Both the position numbers and the translations under genes were made by a program. The notes beneath the pieces were generated by a model, which was given only the letters and a program-made list of their open reading frames with translations, ran no database searches and had not been told where the DNA came from. DNA of 64,000 nucleotides from Hermatobates lingyangjiaoensis (lineage: Eukaryota; Arthropoda; Insecta; Hemiptera; Hermatobatidae). Location of the stretch: positions 10,710,001 through 10,774,000 of the forward strand of contig JAPFBL010000084.1 of the NCBI GenBank assembly GCA_026182355.1, written 5' to 3'. Positions 55,101-64,000 of this stretch are shown here, one piece after another (position 1 is the first letter of the stretch; each line of letters starts with the position of its first letter).

Positions 55101-57752
55101 TGTTGTAGGCTCGGCGAAGTATACTCAAAGTCAGTAGAAGTTTATCAGAATCTAACACAGACACATACTCCTCTTATTCTACATCTATGGAATCTGAAAG
55201 TTGCACTGTAACTAAAAAACATGTGCATTTTAACGATACTATTTATAAACAAGTCTTTAGGTTGGTATTTTCAATTATCTTTTGTTTTGAAATATGTAAT
55301 TTGGTGTATTGAAATTTAACGATAGTAACTATAAATTTAATCCTGATAATAACTGTAAAATCTGTATGTTGGTATAATAACAACGTGGAATCAGTTCAAG
55401 ATTTAATCACAAAATAACGTTTAAAAATTTTTTTTTTTTAGTTTTTAAGAAAGTTGTTATTAAATATTGAACCAGACTAGATACATTTTATTTTCATTAT
55501 ATTTTTAGAAATATTAATTCATGTTTAAGGCCACGTACTGAAATACACATTTCAAAATAAATCAAATATACTTGGGAAACACTTATGAGGCGCAGTATTC
55601 AAAAAATTGCTAGGCTAGAAAATGAAAGAAATATTTAAAAAAAAAAATTATTTTACGTTGTAGCTAGTAGATATGAACTACGAAATAAATATTCTACATA
55701 TCTCAAGGGGTCTGTTAAAGTAGAAAGTGTCAAGAATGTAAACGGCTTTTGGACAGACCAATCAGGGAAAATGTAGCACTGTTAGACAGCACTGTAATAT
55801 CTACAGTTTTGTTAGTTTCAAGTTATTATTACTTTGTTTTATTTCAAAAGGTAGCCCATTTTCAAGATATTTGATTTTACGCAATGCCATATTCTAATAT
55901 GCAACACTCACATATATTATGAGTTCACAAATATAAGATGCCTCAAATTTTTTTGAGTTGAGAAGAAGTGGGTCAAATGTCTTCTGCTTCTTTTCTTCTT
56001 CAGCCAACGCCCGTCCTTGGCCTGTCGGCCATTCTAGCCTTGCCGCTCAGTAGGGACCAACCAATCCCGCTCTGGTCCGATCGCCATCAAGATCCTTTAA
56101 CCTTCACAGGCTGTTAGGTTAGCTGCGGTACCTTCTCCACTGCAGAGAGGCAAATTGGGGTTTCTACCACCCCGTTGCGGTGCAAATGGTTTTACAGATA
56201 ATCGTGGCCGGTCGTCATACGGAAGGTTGCGACCGCCACGCTTCTCGGGGGGTTGTGAGATATGTTGTCCGTTACTATGTCCTCCCACTGCTTTCCGGAT
56301 GCTGCCAGGCTTCTCTCACGGGACACTTGTTTATTGACAAGAGAGTTCAAAAGGCAGCAAACCCCAGGGTAGGTAAGTGAGCGGGTTTCTTGACTCTCGG
56401 AACACCCATGCTTCGCCAATAAATCCGCGTTTTCATTACCCATAATATTACGATGTCCAGGAACCCACTGCTTCTCTATAACCGTCCGTTTATGCAACTT
56501 ACAGAGTCTATGTTGGCACTGGAGGACATTCACATTTTCTGCAGGTTGGGCTGAACTAATAGCTTGCATGGCTGAGACAGAATCACATAGAAAGACCACT
56601 TTCTTTAATGGGAATAAGAGTAGGAGTTTCCTAGCGGCTTCACTGATTGCTGCTACATCTCCGTTAAAGTTTGTGGCGTACAATCCGACAGAGACTGAGC
56701 CTTCAAACATGGGCGAGAAATAGCTGGCTCCGCACTTTCCCGACATGGCAGATCCGTCAGTATATACATAAGTCCAAACGGTGGGTACTTCTCGGAGGTC
56801 GTTGCCAGCGCTTCTGCTTTGTTGCGAGGTGGGGAAGTCAGCTTTTTTCGAGTTGATTCCTGCAATTCATTTGTATATGGTGAATTCAGGTGCTTCTTCT
56901 ATAAAACTACTGGTCATGAAGGACTCCTCCTTATTTAAGAGAATTTCGTACTTCTCCCGTATTTCGGCGAGCTTTTGCAGGGGTGTGATTTGTGTTTTTA
57001 GTCGCTGGTTAGCGGGTAAGTAAAATTCCCAGAATTTGTCAGTCGTCCTTGCGGCCCTCCCAAAAAACTTCCACTGTTGCTTCTAGAGGTTCAATATCGA
57101 CCTGACTTTCCAGTGTTGCAATAGGCGTTGTCTTAATGGCTCCCCATATAATTCTTAGGGCGTTGTTTTGATCAGTGCTGAGTGGTTGTAGTGCTCTGTC
57201 GCAGGCAATACTGAAAACTTCAGAGCCTTATTCGAAAATCGGCGGGATATAGGACTTATATGTTATGGCAAGGACATCTTGCGTCACTCCTCACTGATTA
57301 CCACCAAATGTGGGACTTACATAAGGGGCAATAATGAGACACTTTAGATCGATTAATAAATTATTTTTTCTCAAAATTATTGATACTTTTTTTCTGTGAT
57401 CTCATAATAATTATTCACATATTCCAAAATGTAATACTGTTGTATCATTTATAGGGCTAATTCAAGCATACTTGGTCAAAGAAAAAAGAACCAGCGAAGG
57501 ACTAGAAATAAGAAACGTGCCTTAGAGCGACGCACTAGTGAAAGTAGTGGACTGTCGGATTCTGATATGTCTGGGAGTGTATCTGAAGTATCCGATGTGT
57601 CAGAAACATCTGAATCGTCTGATGATGGAAATATAGTTCAGTTAACTGTACCTAGCACGCCGGGGCGAAAAAACCATCGTCGTCGGGGGAAGAAGAATCA
57701 CAGAAAGAATGCAAACACTGAAAAATTGATGGCTCCTTTAAGCAGTGAATAA
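42244..57752 (+). CDS. DNAAF2: Kintoun / dynein axonemal assembly factor 2 (PIH1 family)
   Basis: Four exons (42244-43845, 43917-44063, 55109-55260, 57455-57752) join in phase to 733 codons including TAA, giving 732 residues. An N-terminal PIH1 domain covers about residues 45-195 ('DVTFIHPSPGFVIKTSVDG', 'LPYIQTQPRDDLDKS', 'VYDVIFHPKTLDMA'). A CS/p23-like domain lies at about 277-366 ('SLIIEVSLPLLNSMSDVEIT'). An acidic run follows in exon 2. The tail is conserved in the family: 'ARRSILKVSRSLSES' and 'VHFNDTIYKQVFRANSSILG', then a basic cluster. Kintoun works with HSP90/HSP70 in the cytoplasm to pre-assemble outer and inner dynein arms for motile cilia and flagella. Human DNAAF2 is somewhat longer (837 residues). 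The start is the first ATG of a frame opening at the PIH1 domain. Confidence 0.93.
43917..44063 (+). CDS. DNAAF2: Kintoun exon 2 (acidic linker)
   Basis: Acceptor cttgtag|GAGAAT, donor ACACAG|GTAAAC, 49 codons in phase 0. Contains the run 'HVDDDNSDDCGEEEEAEKE'. Confidence 0.88.
44307..44696 (-). other. unassigned 129-codon open frame in Kintoun intron 2
   Basis: The longest unexplained open frame in the window, on the minus strand ('NEDEKELRHCIHTLSEYLF', 'ITIKTKFSKFHDKISWQNK'). No domain is recognised. It is antisense to Kintoun and lies next to PLE debris, so a degraded mobile-element protein is more likely than a host gene. Confidence 0.35.
44830..45520 (+). mobile_element. PLE-C fragment: terminal region with hammerhead motif and start of ORF
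   Basis: A hammerhead-like motif (45272-45322) is followed by an open frame (45284-45502) reading 'ETRKKFWKLQILYRGHIQSK' and 'YLNEGLLPTFTNIYN'. The latter resembles the 'LREDLLPSYTNIY' end of the frame after the hammerhead motif at 51844. The arrangement, ribozyme motif then N-terminal coding region, is that of a Penelope-like pseudo-LTR and 5' end. The upstream part (44830-45270) is less certain and may be the 3' end of a preceding unit. Confidence 0.55.
45272..45322 (+). ncRNA. hammerhead-ribozyme-like motif in PLE-C
   Basis: CTGATGA (45281-45287), stem II GAATG/CATTC with loop TGGT (45289-45302), GAAA (45303-45306), then C-AT-GT-C giving a minimal stem III and a GUC cleavage triplet ending at 45312. 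Stem I pairs 45278-45280 with 45313-45315 and 45272-45277 with 45317-45322, with one bulged base and one G-U pair. One extra base separates CTGATGA from stem II, which departs from the classic fold. Hammerhead motifs are a known feature of Penelope-like pseudo-LTRs. Confidence 0.6.
45521..46060. mobile_element. 540-bp element with about 90-bp inverted termini and hammerhead-like boxes
   Basis: Left end 45521-45620 and right end 45965-46060 are diverged reverse complements ('ctttcttgccaacgttttgac' against 'cgaaatgttggcaagaaggag'). The right end carries CTGATGA (45981-45987) and GAAA (46007-46010) separated by a TATA-rich stem. The core of about 345 bases is AT-rich and non-coding. Confidence 0.65.
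46061..47464. other. part of Kintoun intron 2 without assigned features
   Basis: AT-rich; an A-run lies at 46617-46638. No coding region is recognised. Confidence 0.45.
47465..48263 (+). mobile_element. Helitron family 2 with duplicated 5' terminus
   Basis: Begins A|TCTATATATAAATTCTCTTC. A 295-base unit (47465-47759) is followed at once by a second, near-identical copy beginning with the same TC terminus (47760 to about 48040), differing mainly in the number of TGTA repeats. The 3' end has a hairpin (CCCGG-GCAACG-CCGGG, 48235-48250) 9 bases before CTTG|T at 48260-48263, a one-base variant of the usual CTRR. No coding sequence is present. Confidence 0.75.
48264..48895. other. part of Kintoun intron 2, nothing recognised
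   Basis: AT-rich; no open frame or repeat was recognised. Confidence 0.45.
48896..49125. mobile_element. (TA)n tract and PLE-A palindrome
   Basis: A TA run (48896-48957) is followed by PLE-A termini facing each other: minus arm about 48957-49035 and plus arm about 49040-49125, with almost no spacer. Several substitutions separate the arms, so it is older than the palindrome at 11298. Confidence 0.8.
49302..49347. repeat. (TA)n microsatellite
   Basis: TA run directly abutting the PLE-A element that starts at 49348. Confidence 0.9.
49348..51600 (-). mobile_element. PLE-A, most complete copy (Kintoun intron 2)
   Basis: On the minus strand: N-terminal region from about 51600 ('NSPWNKNKNKKLVLNLSDR'), reverse transcriptase (about 51300-50300), linker ('DPLPRLAKQLDFNIVF'), a GIY-YIG endonuclease region (about 49960-49600, 'SAGIYKIPCKNC' then 'HIDWTGAKFITYKKSMLLRN'), and the terminal segment ending at 49348 against (TA)n. 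This order is that of canonical Penelope-like retroelements. It is antisense to Kintoun. No leading pseudo-LTR is attached at the 51600 side; instead a short duplicated 'gccatatttgattatatttattggc' is found there. Confidence 0.88.
50069..51400 (-). pseudogene. PLE-A reverse transcriptase, one in-frame stop
   Basis: Continuous frame over 444 codons except a single TAG at 50518-50516, where related elements usually have Trp just before 'YRYVDD'. Visible motifs: 'YGLIKTHKDNYPIRVIVSS', 'LISFDVKSLFTNVPV', 'GLAMGNCLSPLLSNLYMEFF', the catalytic 'YRYVDDILCICP', and 'GNLPFLDV'. A frameshift near 50100 and another in the GIY-YIG box (around 49900) follow. The enzyme would copy the element's RNA at the target site. 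It is dead as it stands but only lightly damaged. Confidence 0.85.
51690..52103 (+). mobile_element. PLE-D 5' fragment with hammerhead-like motif and start of ORF
   Basis: Bases 51844-51869 read CTGATGA-T-GGCT-loop-AGCC-GAAA. Downstream, an open frame (51929-52141) gives 'YRKLVRKLENISKKLIYAEA' and 'LREDLLPSYTNIY', like the N-terminal region of PLE ORFs, before it runs into a TA tract. Its orientation is opposite to the adjacent PLE-A, so the two lie back to back. Confidence 0.55.
52103..52132. repeat. (TA)n microsatellite
   Basis: TA run at the junction of the PLE-D fragment and the palindrome at 52141. Confidence 0.9.
52184..52221 (-). ncRNA. hammerhead-like motif, left arm of the palindrome
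   Basis: On the minus strand: CACCTC, CTGATGA, stem GAC/GTC, GAAA, T-A-TC, GATGTG. CACCTC and GATGTG can form stem I with one mismatch; an AUC triplet would be the cleavage site. An extra base precedes stem II. Confidence 0.45.
52371..52408 (+). ncRNA. hammerhead-like motif, right arm of the palindrome
   Basis: Same fold on the + strand: stem I 52371-52376 with 52403-52408 (one mismatch), CTGATGA 52377-52383, stem II 52385-52387 with 52392-52394, GAAA 52395-52398, AUC ending at 52402. The additional copy at 52314 lacks the last part and cannot form stem I. Confidence 0.45.
52607..52633 (+). ncRNA. degenerate hammerhead-like boxes
   Basis: CTGACGA (52607-52613), a short CAG/CTG stem, GAAAC (52629-52633). 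No convincing stem I or cleavage triplet. Likely a remnant of yet another PLE terminus. Confidence 0.3.
53090..53306. other. GC-richer patch of unknown origin in Kintoun intron 2
   Basis: Base composition jumps well above the surroundings. Frames are open on both strands (53022-53306 + and 52886-53218 -), the minus one Ser/Gln/Pro-rich ('SSVVSPGSPQSSPQSNTAPF'). I do not recognise it; an unclassified retroelement piece or an alternative exon are both possible. Confidence 0.35.
53340..55080. other. part of Kintoun intron 2, nothing recognised
   Basis: AT-rich, no open frame of note. Confidence 0.5.
55109..55260 (+). CDS. DNAAF2: Kintoun exon 3
   Basis: Acceptor tgttgtag|GCTCGG, donor TTTAG|GTTGGT, 152 bases ending in phase 2. 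Encodes 'RRSILKVSRSLSESNTD' and 'KKHVHFNDTIYKQVF', both conserved motifs of the Kintoun tail. It is separated from exon 2 by 11 kb of transposon-rich intron. Confidence 0.9.
55985..57330 (-). mobile_element. non-LTR retrotransposon (LINE) 3' fragment in Kintoun intron 3
   Basis: GC-rich island, antisense to Kintoun. From 57300 to 57100 (minus) the frame resembles the last part of a Jockey/I-like reverse transcriptase ('LSTDQNNALRIIWGAIKTTP'). Then comes an RNase H domain, then a CCHC-like tail ('NLPLCSGEGTAANLT') with a stop. The end near 55985 is (GAAGAA)-rich. The 5' two-thirds (endonuclease and most of the polymerase) are missing, as expected from 5' truncation. Confidence 0.8.
56192..56800 (-). 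pseudogene. LINE RNase H domain, open frame
   Basis: An uninterrupted frame contains the RNase H acidic boxes: 'YTDGSAMSGKCGA' (first Asp, about 56775-56735), 'AAISEAARKLLL' (Glu), 'VVFLCDSVSAMQAI' (Asp) and 'WVPGHRNIMGNENADLLAKH' (final His and Asp). It removes the RNA strand during retrotransposition. The polymerase part upstream carries stops, so the element is dead though this domain is intact. Confidence 0.83.
57455..57752 (+). CDS. DNAAF2: Kintoun exon 4 and stop
   Basis: Acceptor tttatag|GGCTAA completes the split codon from exon 3 (AG+G). Encodes 'ANSSILGQRKKKNQRRTRNK', a Ser/Asp-rich stretch and a final basic cluster. Stop TAA at 57750-57752. Confidence 0.92.
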
Positions 57753-57770
57753 TGTTTAATTTTTTGTTTA

Positions 57771-57776
57771 AATAAA
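57771..57776 (+). terminator. Kintoun polyadenylation signal
   Basis: AATAAA lies 19 bases after the stop codon, followed by a T-rich stretch, which would give a very short 3' UTR. Confidence 0.55.
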
Positions 57777-57779
57777 TTT

Positions 57780-60700
57780 TTGTTTTTTAGTTGTAATCAT
57801 TTAGTAATTATTATTAACACATCTGGGATAAGAGAAATATTCTGTGTTAATTTCTTTTCGACATTACAACAATTAAGGTAATTATTTATTTTGCAATTCT
57901 GTGTTTATATTATTTTACTTTTCATAGCATTATGTCAAAGTGATAGTTCGATTGAGGTGATATTAATAGTAACTTTATTTTAAAAGAAGATTTACCTTTT
58001 TAGGGAAGATTATATCTTAAATTATTTCTGTTTTTTGTTATTACCTCTTACTAAAATATTTTGTTCAAGAGTTGCATTTGGAATAAGAATTCCACATTTT
58101 GGGAAAATTATTTTAATATACAGTGTTGGTAAATGTTAATCTTCTGTGAGCAATAGAAGTAATTACATTCATTTCTTTATGCTTTTATTAGTAAGTTTGA
58201 TACATATTATGTAATATAGATTTTCCTTATTCAGTATTTAATAAAATTATCGTCGTACATTTTCGATGGACACATCTATTATAAAGTTATGCCGAATTTA
58301 AAGAATCGTTCAAATCATTCCTGTTTATCTCCTTCTTAGATCAATCTTATGTTGGGCGATAATGATCAAAACCGTGTAACAAAATTTATGTTAATGACAA
58401 AGTATGTTGAGACATTTATTGAATAATCCGTTTAATCTGACTGAATTAGATAAAATAACACCAGATAGTTATTTAAATTAATGAGTAATTGTTATCTTCA
58501 TGAGGTTCACAAATTGCTCTTATTTTATGGAATCATGTAAATGATGAAGTGTGTAGTTAAACTGTTCTTTAATGAGAAAGCTGTTAAAAGTTTGCTCATT
58601 AAATGATTTATTTAAGACTTACTATATCCTATTTTAATTATAAATACTGATCTCTTATTTAAAACTAAAAAGTAAAAACTGTTAATTTCCTCATTTCATA
58701 AATGAACAGCTTAAGAATTTTAACTTCAGAAAGTGAAACAAAATGTTGATTTTGTTATCTGCTTAATTTTTTCCATCAGTTGAAATATTATTTATTTAAA
58801 TTGAAAAAATAAGTAGATGCATCAGTAAACTTAATTTACTAAAGATATAATAGAAAAAAAAATATGTAGCGGTATTCCTAATACAATTCATTAGGCGATT
58901 GATTTAAGTCCATTGTGTTATAAGAGAAACTAAATGTTTCAAATGTTAGTTGCTCCTTATCAGTATTCGTTTTAACACACAAGAATTTCTTACAATAATA
59001 ATTAATTTAGTCAAGACAGAAATACAAAATAATTTAGTATACACTGCAAATCAATCCCTTTCCCTTCTTTTTTTCTTTTAGGTAATGAAATCCTATAATA
59101 TATTTTTAAAAAAAATGAATTCATTATCTACTAAATGTATCATTTAGATTTTTTTTTGTATTCTTATTTATCACCAGCCTTGAGGATTGTCGTCTTTCAG
59201 TCATTATCAGTAAAACAATTTTTACAGCATTTTGTTTTTACATCATGAGCAAGCCATTAAAATTGTACCTCATTATTATACATGTTATTTATTTTTCTAT
59301 AGCAGATAAGTAGAACACATTGTGCAAGACACATTAGTCGAGCTATCTTTCATATAAGTGTGAACTGCTTAGAACTCGTTTGTTATATTGGTATTTCTTA
59401 CTTGCTCCATTCAAATTGATGTGCAAGAATTAAATAAAAATGAATATTATAAAAAATCTCATTTATAACTAATACAGGTATGTGCATACTTTTTTCGCAT
59501 GAATTAAGGAATGTATAATTTGAAAATTACAGTTAAAGAACTTACACATTTATTAGTAGATATGATTTTTTTTTAAAATTACTTTTAATAAATTGATCCG
59601 TTCATTCATTAAATTAATCAAAATATTAAGTACATATGGATTCGTTGTATTTTTGTACTTCTAGTTTAATTAATGTTAATTAGAAGAAGATGGGAAAATT
59701 TAACATGATTATCTGTCTTCTGATTGCTTTCCTTTTTATTTTTAGATTAGTTAATTAATTATATTTGTTATATTTAAGTTCTTTTCTTTGAAGTGTTGTG
59801 TTTATATGAATAAATACGTAAATTTCATTATAAGAATTCCCAAATAAATTATTCAGGGAGTGTATATTTGAAAAATGAGTAAAACTATATTAAAATTAGG
59901 TATTCACTATTTCGGTTGATTATGAATGAATGAACTTTTATATATAAAAGATAATTAAATAACACTAACTATGGCCCTTGTTTTTGCAAATTATTTGTCA
60001 AGTCAAAAAAGTCATTTATAATGAATACTCTGTAGAATTGGCTAAACAAATAACACTAATTGTAAACCAGTGACTAATATTCGCACTAATATAAATTCTC
60101 GAACACTTAGTTGGCATTTGTCCAGGACAGCATGCATGGAGTCACAATGACGAAGTATTTTTTAAAATAATGTTCTTGGTGGTTATGCACACCCATCAGT
60201 GATTGTCAACTCTTGTACTCACCTCAGGTCTTATATCTACGCTCAATTTCTTACTGTAGTTGAAGTAACATTTAAAAAAGGATAATGTGTATATTCTATG
60301 ATACCAGTAAATCGAATAAATTTTTTTAATAAGCATAATCGATGCTCCCTATTGCTATAAACTTTGGGGTATAGTTGTCATGTTGGTGTTGACACAATAA
60401 TTGGTAAAGACATATCTGTCCTTGAATTACCTCTCCATTGGATTATTCTTTAGCTTATTATTGTATAGATTCAAATGTTTATAGGTGTATAAAATATTTT
60501 ATCGTATTAAATCTAGTCGCTCTTATATTTGTTTTAATTCTGATAACATTTATTTAAATCTTTTTTGTTGACTACTTTAATCTATAAATTTTAAAATGTT
60601 TACTTCCATTGCCTTTTTATTGAAGCTGCAGCAATTTTTGTCACTGGAGCAGAACAAAAAAATATTCACACTTTGATTGAAATGATTGTTTACATATATT

Positions 60701-62300
60701 CCTCTATGATATATATATATATATAATTTGTAATCAAGGCTGTGTAGCTCGTATGTCTAGTTTAGATTGTAAGAGAACAGTTTTTAAGCAATCAAACCTT
60801 CCCTGTTTTCATTTTTAATCGTAACTGATAATGTAAGTTGGCTTAGGCTATAACAATCGTTACTGCCCTGTGGTAATTTGTTAACTCATACTGTTCTCTC
60901 TCCACTACCATGTTATTGCTATTAGTATTCTCATAGGCTAAACTCAAATGGAAAGAGTATTAAATAAGTTTTTAACTACTCATAGGTAATAGTTAATGTT
61001 TTGTTTCTGTTTTAATTATATTTCTTAAATTAAATTTGGTTTATGGTTTGTGCTACTTTTGCTTAAGTCAATATTCTTCAGTAAATTAGATATCACAAAA
61101 GAAAATATTATTTTTTTCAAATAAATTTTAGTATTGGGATGTGCTTGTTTACATTTACTTCATTGTTCAAGAAAGGAATAAAAACCTAAAAAATTCAGAT
61201 CTCTAAAAAAAGTGCTCTTATATTTAAATAATTTAGTATAAAATAACATTCTCCTAGGAGCATAGGGTTAGAATAATTTTAATTCGAAAACAATTTGACG
61301 ATTTTAGTTTTTACTTTCGATTTGAATTTGTTTGTCTGTGAGCTTTGCATTATAAGTTTATTATGTTATTAATGGCATTATCTCACCTGGCTCAAGTGTA
61401 ATTTTGTAACACTTTCATTTTTCATTCCACTGTAGTTAAATTAGTTGACATTTGTAGTATTTTTTTTTCATAAAGTTTTGAATAATTTGAGATCTACATG
61501 TATGTATATATGTTGCTTTGTAATCAATTCTACCCGCCGATAATGGATCAGTGTGAGGGAATTTTAGTTGTTTTTGGGTTTACTTGTTTAAAAAAGATCT
61601 TTATTTATGTTTAATAATTACATTTAAATGGTGGGAACAAACTATTTTGATTATGTTATCTAATTTATAGGTCATTGTAGGTTCAGTTAAACATTTCATA
61701 GTCATTCGTTGAAAAGATTTAGAACTTTATTACTATATGCATTAAAATCTACAATTTTAAAGCAGGAGTATTGCTAAGTCTTAGTTTAGTCGTTTGGTTG
61801 AATGCTTTTTATTTTAATTTTACAACAAATTGAATTACTTAAGTTTCGTATTATCCACTATATACTGTAAAATACATTTTTGTATATGTGTTTAATTGAA
61901 AGGAATACATTTTGGATTTAAGTTTTATTTCTTAAATGCTACTTGAATATCTGTCTACTCTAATTTCATTGTTAGTTCCTGAATAAAGTGTGATTTTGTT
62001 TTTTTTTTTATTGTATGGTTTTATTGTTTATTAAAACTACAATTGAATAATATTGACTATTGGTTCATTGTAATTTTTCTTAAAATTGTCTGAAATTTTT
62101 TTTTTAGAAATTAATATTTAATTGTTAAATGTAGAGTTGTGAAATATAATTTTTTAATGATTTGTTTTAAAATTTCCTGATGTGTTTTAATTATATCAAA
62201 TCCTGAAAATAAATATCTCTAGCACTCTCTAATCCTCGTTTTATTTATACTCAAATTAATTTCATATAAATATAACGTACGTTAAGAAAAAGGTATTTTC
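57780..62300. other. intergenic DNA, no gene seen
   Basis: 4.5 kb of AT-rich sequence with no open frame above 60 codons. A short TA run lies at about 60708-60725. No repeat family from elsewhere in the window was recognised here. Confidence 0.5.
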
Positions 62301-62309
62301 ACAACGAAA

Positions 62310-62350
62310 CAACAAATCTAGAGTGGCCTGCACTCAACTTTACTATATGT
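62310..62350 (+). repeat. dispersed repeat R1, short copy
   Basis: 'ctagagtggcctgcactc' and 'aactttactatatgtaaaca' match the R1 core at 335 and 24909. Similarity fades to the right. Confidence 0.5.
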
Positions 62351-63830
62351 AAACATAATATCAATCTCGTTGATATCAATTGAGTTTTGGTATTATTTTA
62401 CTGCAAGTCTCCTGTAACTAGTGTGTGGTTCATTCTATGATTTTACCTGTTACTATCCTGTTAAAGTAAAATCAAGCTTCCTGTAATGACTTATGAAAGT
62501 CTAGATAATGATGTCATTTTTTTTATTGCTCTGTTATATTTTATCAGTTATAAAAAACTTGAGATCATTGATGTAGAACAATGTGTAATATTATTAAAAT
62601 AGTTATCGTTTCATCGGACTCGTACGCAGCGTGGCCAATCTGTCGTCTTGTCCTTTCTTTCGTCGTTTCTTAATCAACTTTAAAATGTTGATTTCTTGAA
62701 ATCAATAATTATCCTTACATAATTATTTCTCACTTTTATTTGTTATATTATATATTTATTTGTTAATTTGCCAAAAATCGTTAATTTCTTAAACGTTATT
62801 TCCTGGCTCTCATTAACACATAATGAAGAAGTCTTTTGAAACCTACATTTCTTCTTCTTAAAAAAGAAAAGGATCATTTTAGTTGGATTTATAACCGAAA
62901 ATTTCTCCGTTACCAATCTTTTAACAGTATATCCAGGATGCTGCATAAGTTCAAAGGCAGGACCAACAAACCTTATAATGACAAAGTCATCTACATTTAA
63001 TCTTGATTATTTCGAGTATCCAATAAATAGGTCTTCGACTACTAATTACCTCAATAAGGTCGATACCACACCTCCCTGAGGACAGTGTAGTGGTCGCAAT
63101 TTCAGGTTAGTACATCCTATACTTAACAGTAATTTTTCGTGCATTATATTGTAGAAATCCTTTCTATAGTTCCTCGATTAGTAACTAACATACCTATATG
63201 TTAGTAATGATTCAATGAAATCGAATTCGTGTTACTAAAAACTATTATATCCAAGAAGCAACCCAGAGTGATTTATTCAAGACTTAAGGACTCTTCTATT
63301 TTATTAACCAGAATTTTTGGAGTTTTAATAGGCACACATAGCCAAGAATATTGAATAATATTTTAGAATCTGTCATTACAAAAATCTGCGATAGAGACTA
63401 ATCACATAGATAACTTAGCCTTGACAGGGACAAAGTGATTAGTCTCACTAAAAAGGCTAGTAATAAATGGGGAGTGAATGAAGATGCCCTAAATCATGCT
63501 TATATTTCATCCGCCAAACCTGCAGTCTAATACAGGAGTCTCTTTCTATTAGAAAAGATATTTCTACGATTGATTTTTAATAGAAAACAGCACCTCGAAA
63601 TCAATTTTTCTTTAAAATAAAAAACACGAATACACCGCTTTTAAATCAAACATTATAACCAAGAACACTAAATAACCAAGAAGTTTGATATTATCTTTAT
63701 TTATACTGAAGTGAACACTGAACAGCCAAGGCCAGATATTTTGTATTAAACTAGACATTTTGTGTTCTACCATCAATGTCCAATGTTCTCCGGAGGGAAA
63801 AATTCCTACTTGTACTAATTAATCATATTT
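62351..63830. other. intergenic DNA, no gene seen
   Basis: A 12-bp perfect inverted repeat (GAGACTAATCAC ... GTGATTAGTCTC, about 63395-63448) is the only structure noticed. The 67-codon frame at 62743-62946 is unsupported. Confidence 0.45.
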
Positions 63831-63867
63831 TGTCATTTTCATTTACACAAGTAATAAATAGGTGAGG

Positions 63868-63950
63868 AGTCGGAGTCGGCTGATTTCTTCCGGACTCCTC
63901 AAAGTCGAAAATATGACCAACTCCAACTCCACAGCCCTGCTCACAACCTA
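63868..63950 (-). mobile_element. DNA transposon terminus (GGAGTCGGAGT type)
   Basis: On the minus strand the right edge reads CAGGGCTGTGGAGTTGGAGT, followed inwards by related 'ggagtcggagtcgg' blocks. This resembles the CAGGGCTGTGGAGTCGGAGTCGG termini of a widespread non-autonomous DNA transposon group. The superfamily is not certain. Confidence 0.5.
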
Positions 63951-64000
63951 ACTAAAGGTGGCTTTGTGGCATCTTTCAGACTGGCTAAGAAGCTCGATTT

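Noticed and set aside
1..64000. tRNA, rRNA or CRISPR arrays
   Set aside because: None was seen; the tandem and palindromic repeats are transposon-derived, and the gene structures are eukaryotic.

Overview
This is AT-rich animal nuclear DNA with spliced genes, long introns and dense transposon debris. A Neverland-type Rieske oxygenase (ecdysteroid pathway in arthropods), a dynein-arm assembly factor and Penelope-like, Helitron, Maverick and hAT remnants suggest an invertebrate, most plausibly an arthropod. The species cannot be read from the sequence alone.

Three host genes are well supported. (1) 13301-23742 (+): neverland/DAF-36-type cholesterol 7,8-dehydrogenase, 7 coding exons that splice in phase to 421 residues, with complete Rieske ligands (C129/H131/C149/H152) and a D-x2-H-x4-H iron site. 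(2) 26950-33991 (-): a small GTPase-like protein of 182 residues in 4 exons, best explained as a divergent IFT22/RABL5. Its P-loop is created across the first splice junction. (3) 42244-57752 (+): Kintoun/DNAAF2, 4 exons, 732 residues, with PIH1 and CS-like domains and a conserved basic C-terminal tail. Genes 1 and 2 converge (tail to tail, 3.2 kb apart). Genes 2 and 3 are head to head, 8.3 kb apart, and both act in cilia or flagella.

Almost everything else is mobile DNA. From 1 to 13 kb there are Penelope-like (PLE) fragments, a Tigger/pogo MITE, a 27-bp-TIR MITE, several foldbacks, and a PLE interrupted by a Helitron at a precise A|T site. The neverland introns hold PLE ends, a second Helitron, a mariner relic, a 1.1-kb dispersed repeat and a perfect 23-bp hairpin. 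The GTPase introns hold a Maverick/Polinton relic and a 1.2-kb imperfect palindrome. A third Helitron copy lies between the GTPase gene and Kintoun. Kintoun intron 2 (11 kb) holds a nearly complete PLE with reverse transcriptase and GIY-YIG-like regions, further PLE families with hammerhead-ribozyme motifs, and a second Helitron family. Intron 3 holds a non-LTR retrotransposon fragment with an open RNase H domain. From 57.8 to 63.8 kb I see no gene.

The most unusual theme is a set of palindromic elements made of PLE ends that carry hammerhead-like boxes (CTGANGA...GAAA) in both orientations. The motif at 45272-45322 folds into all three hammerhead stems, and the palindrome at 52141-52490 carries two facing foldable copies.
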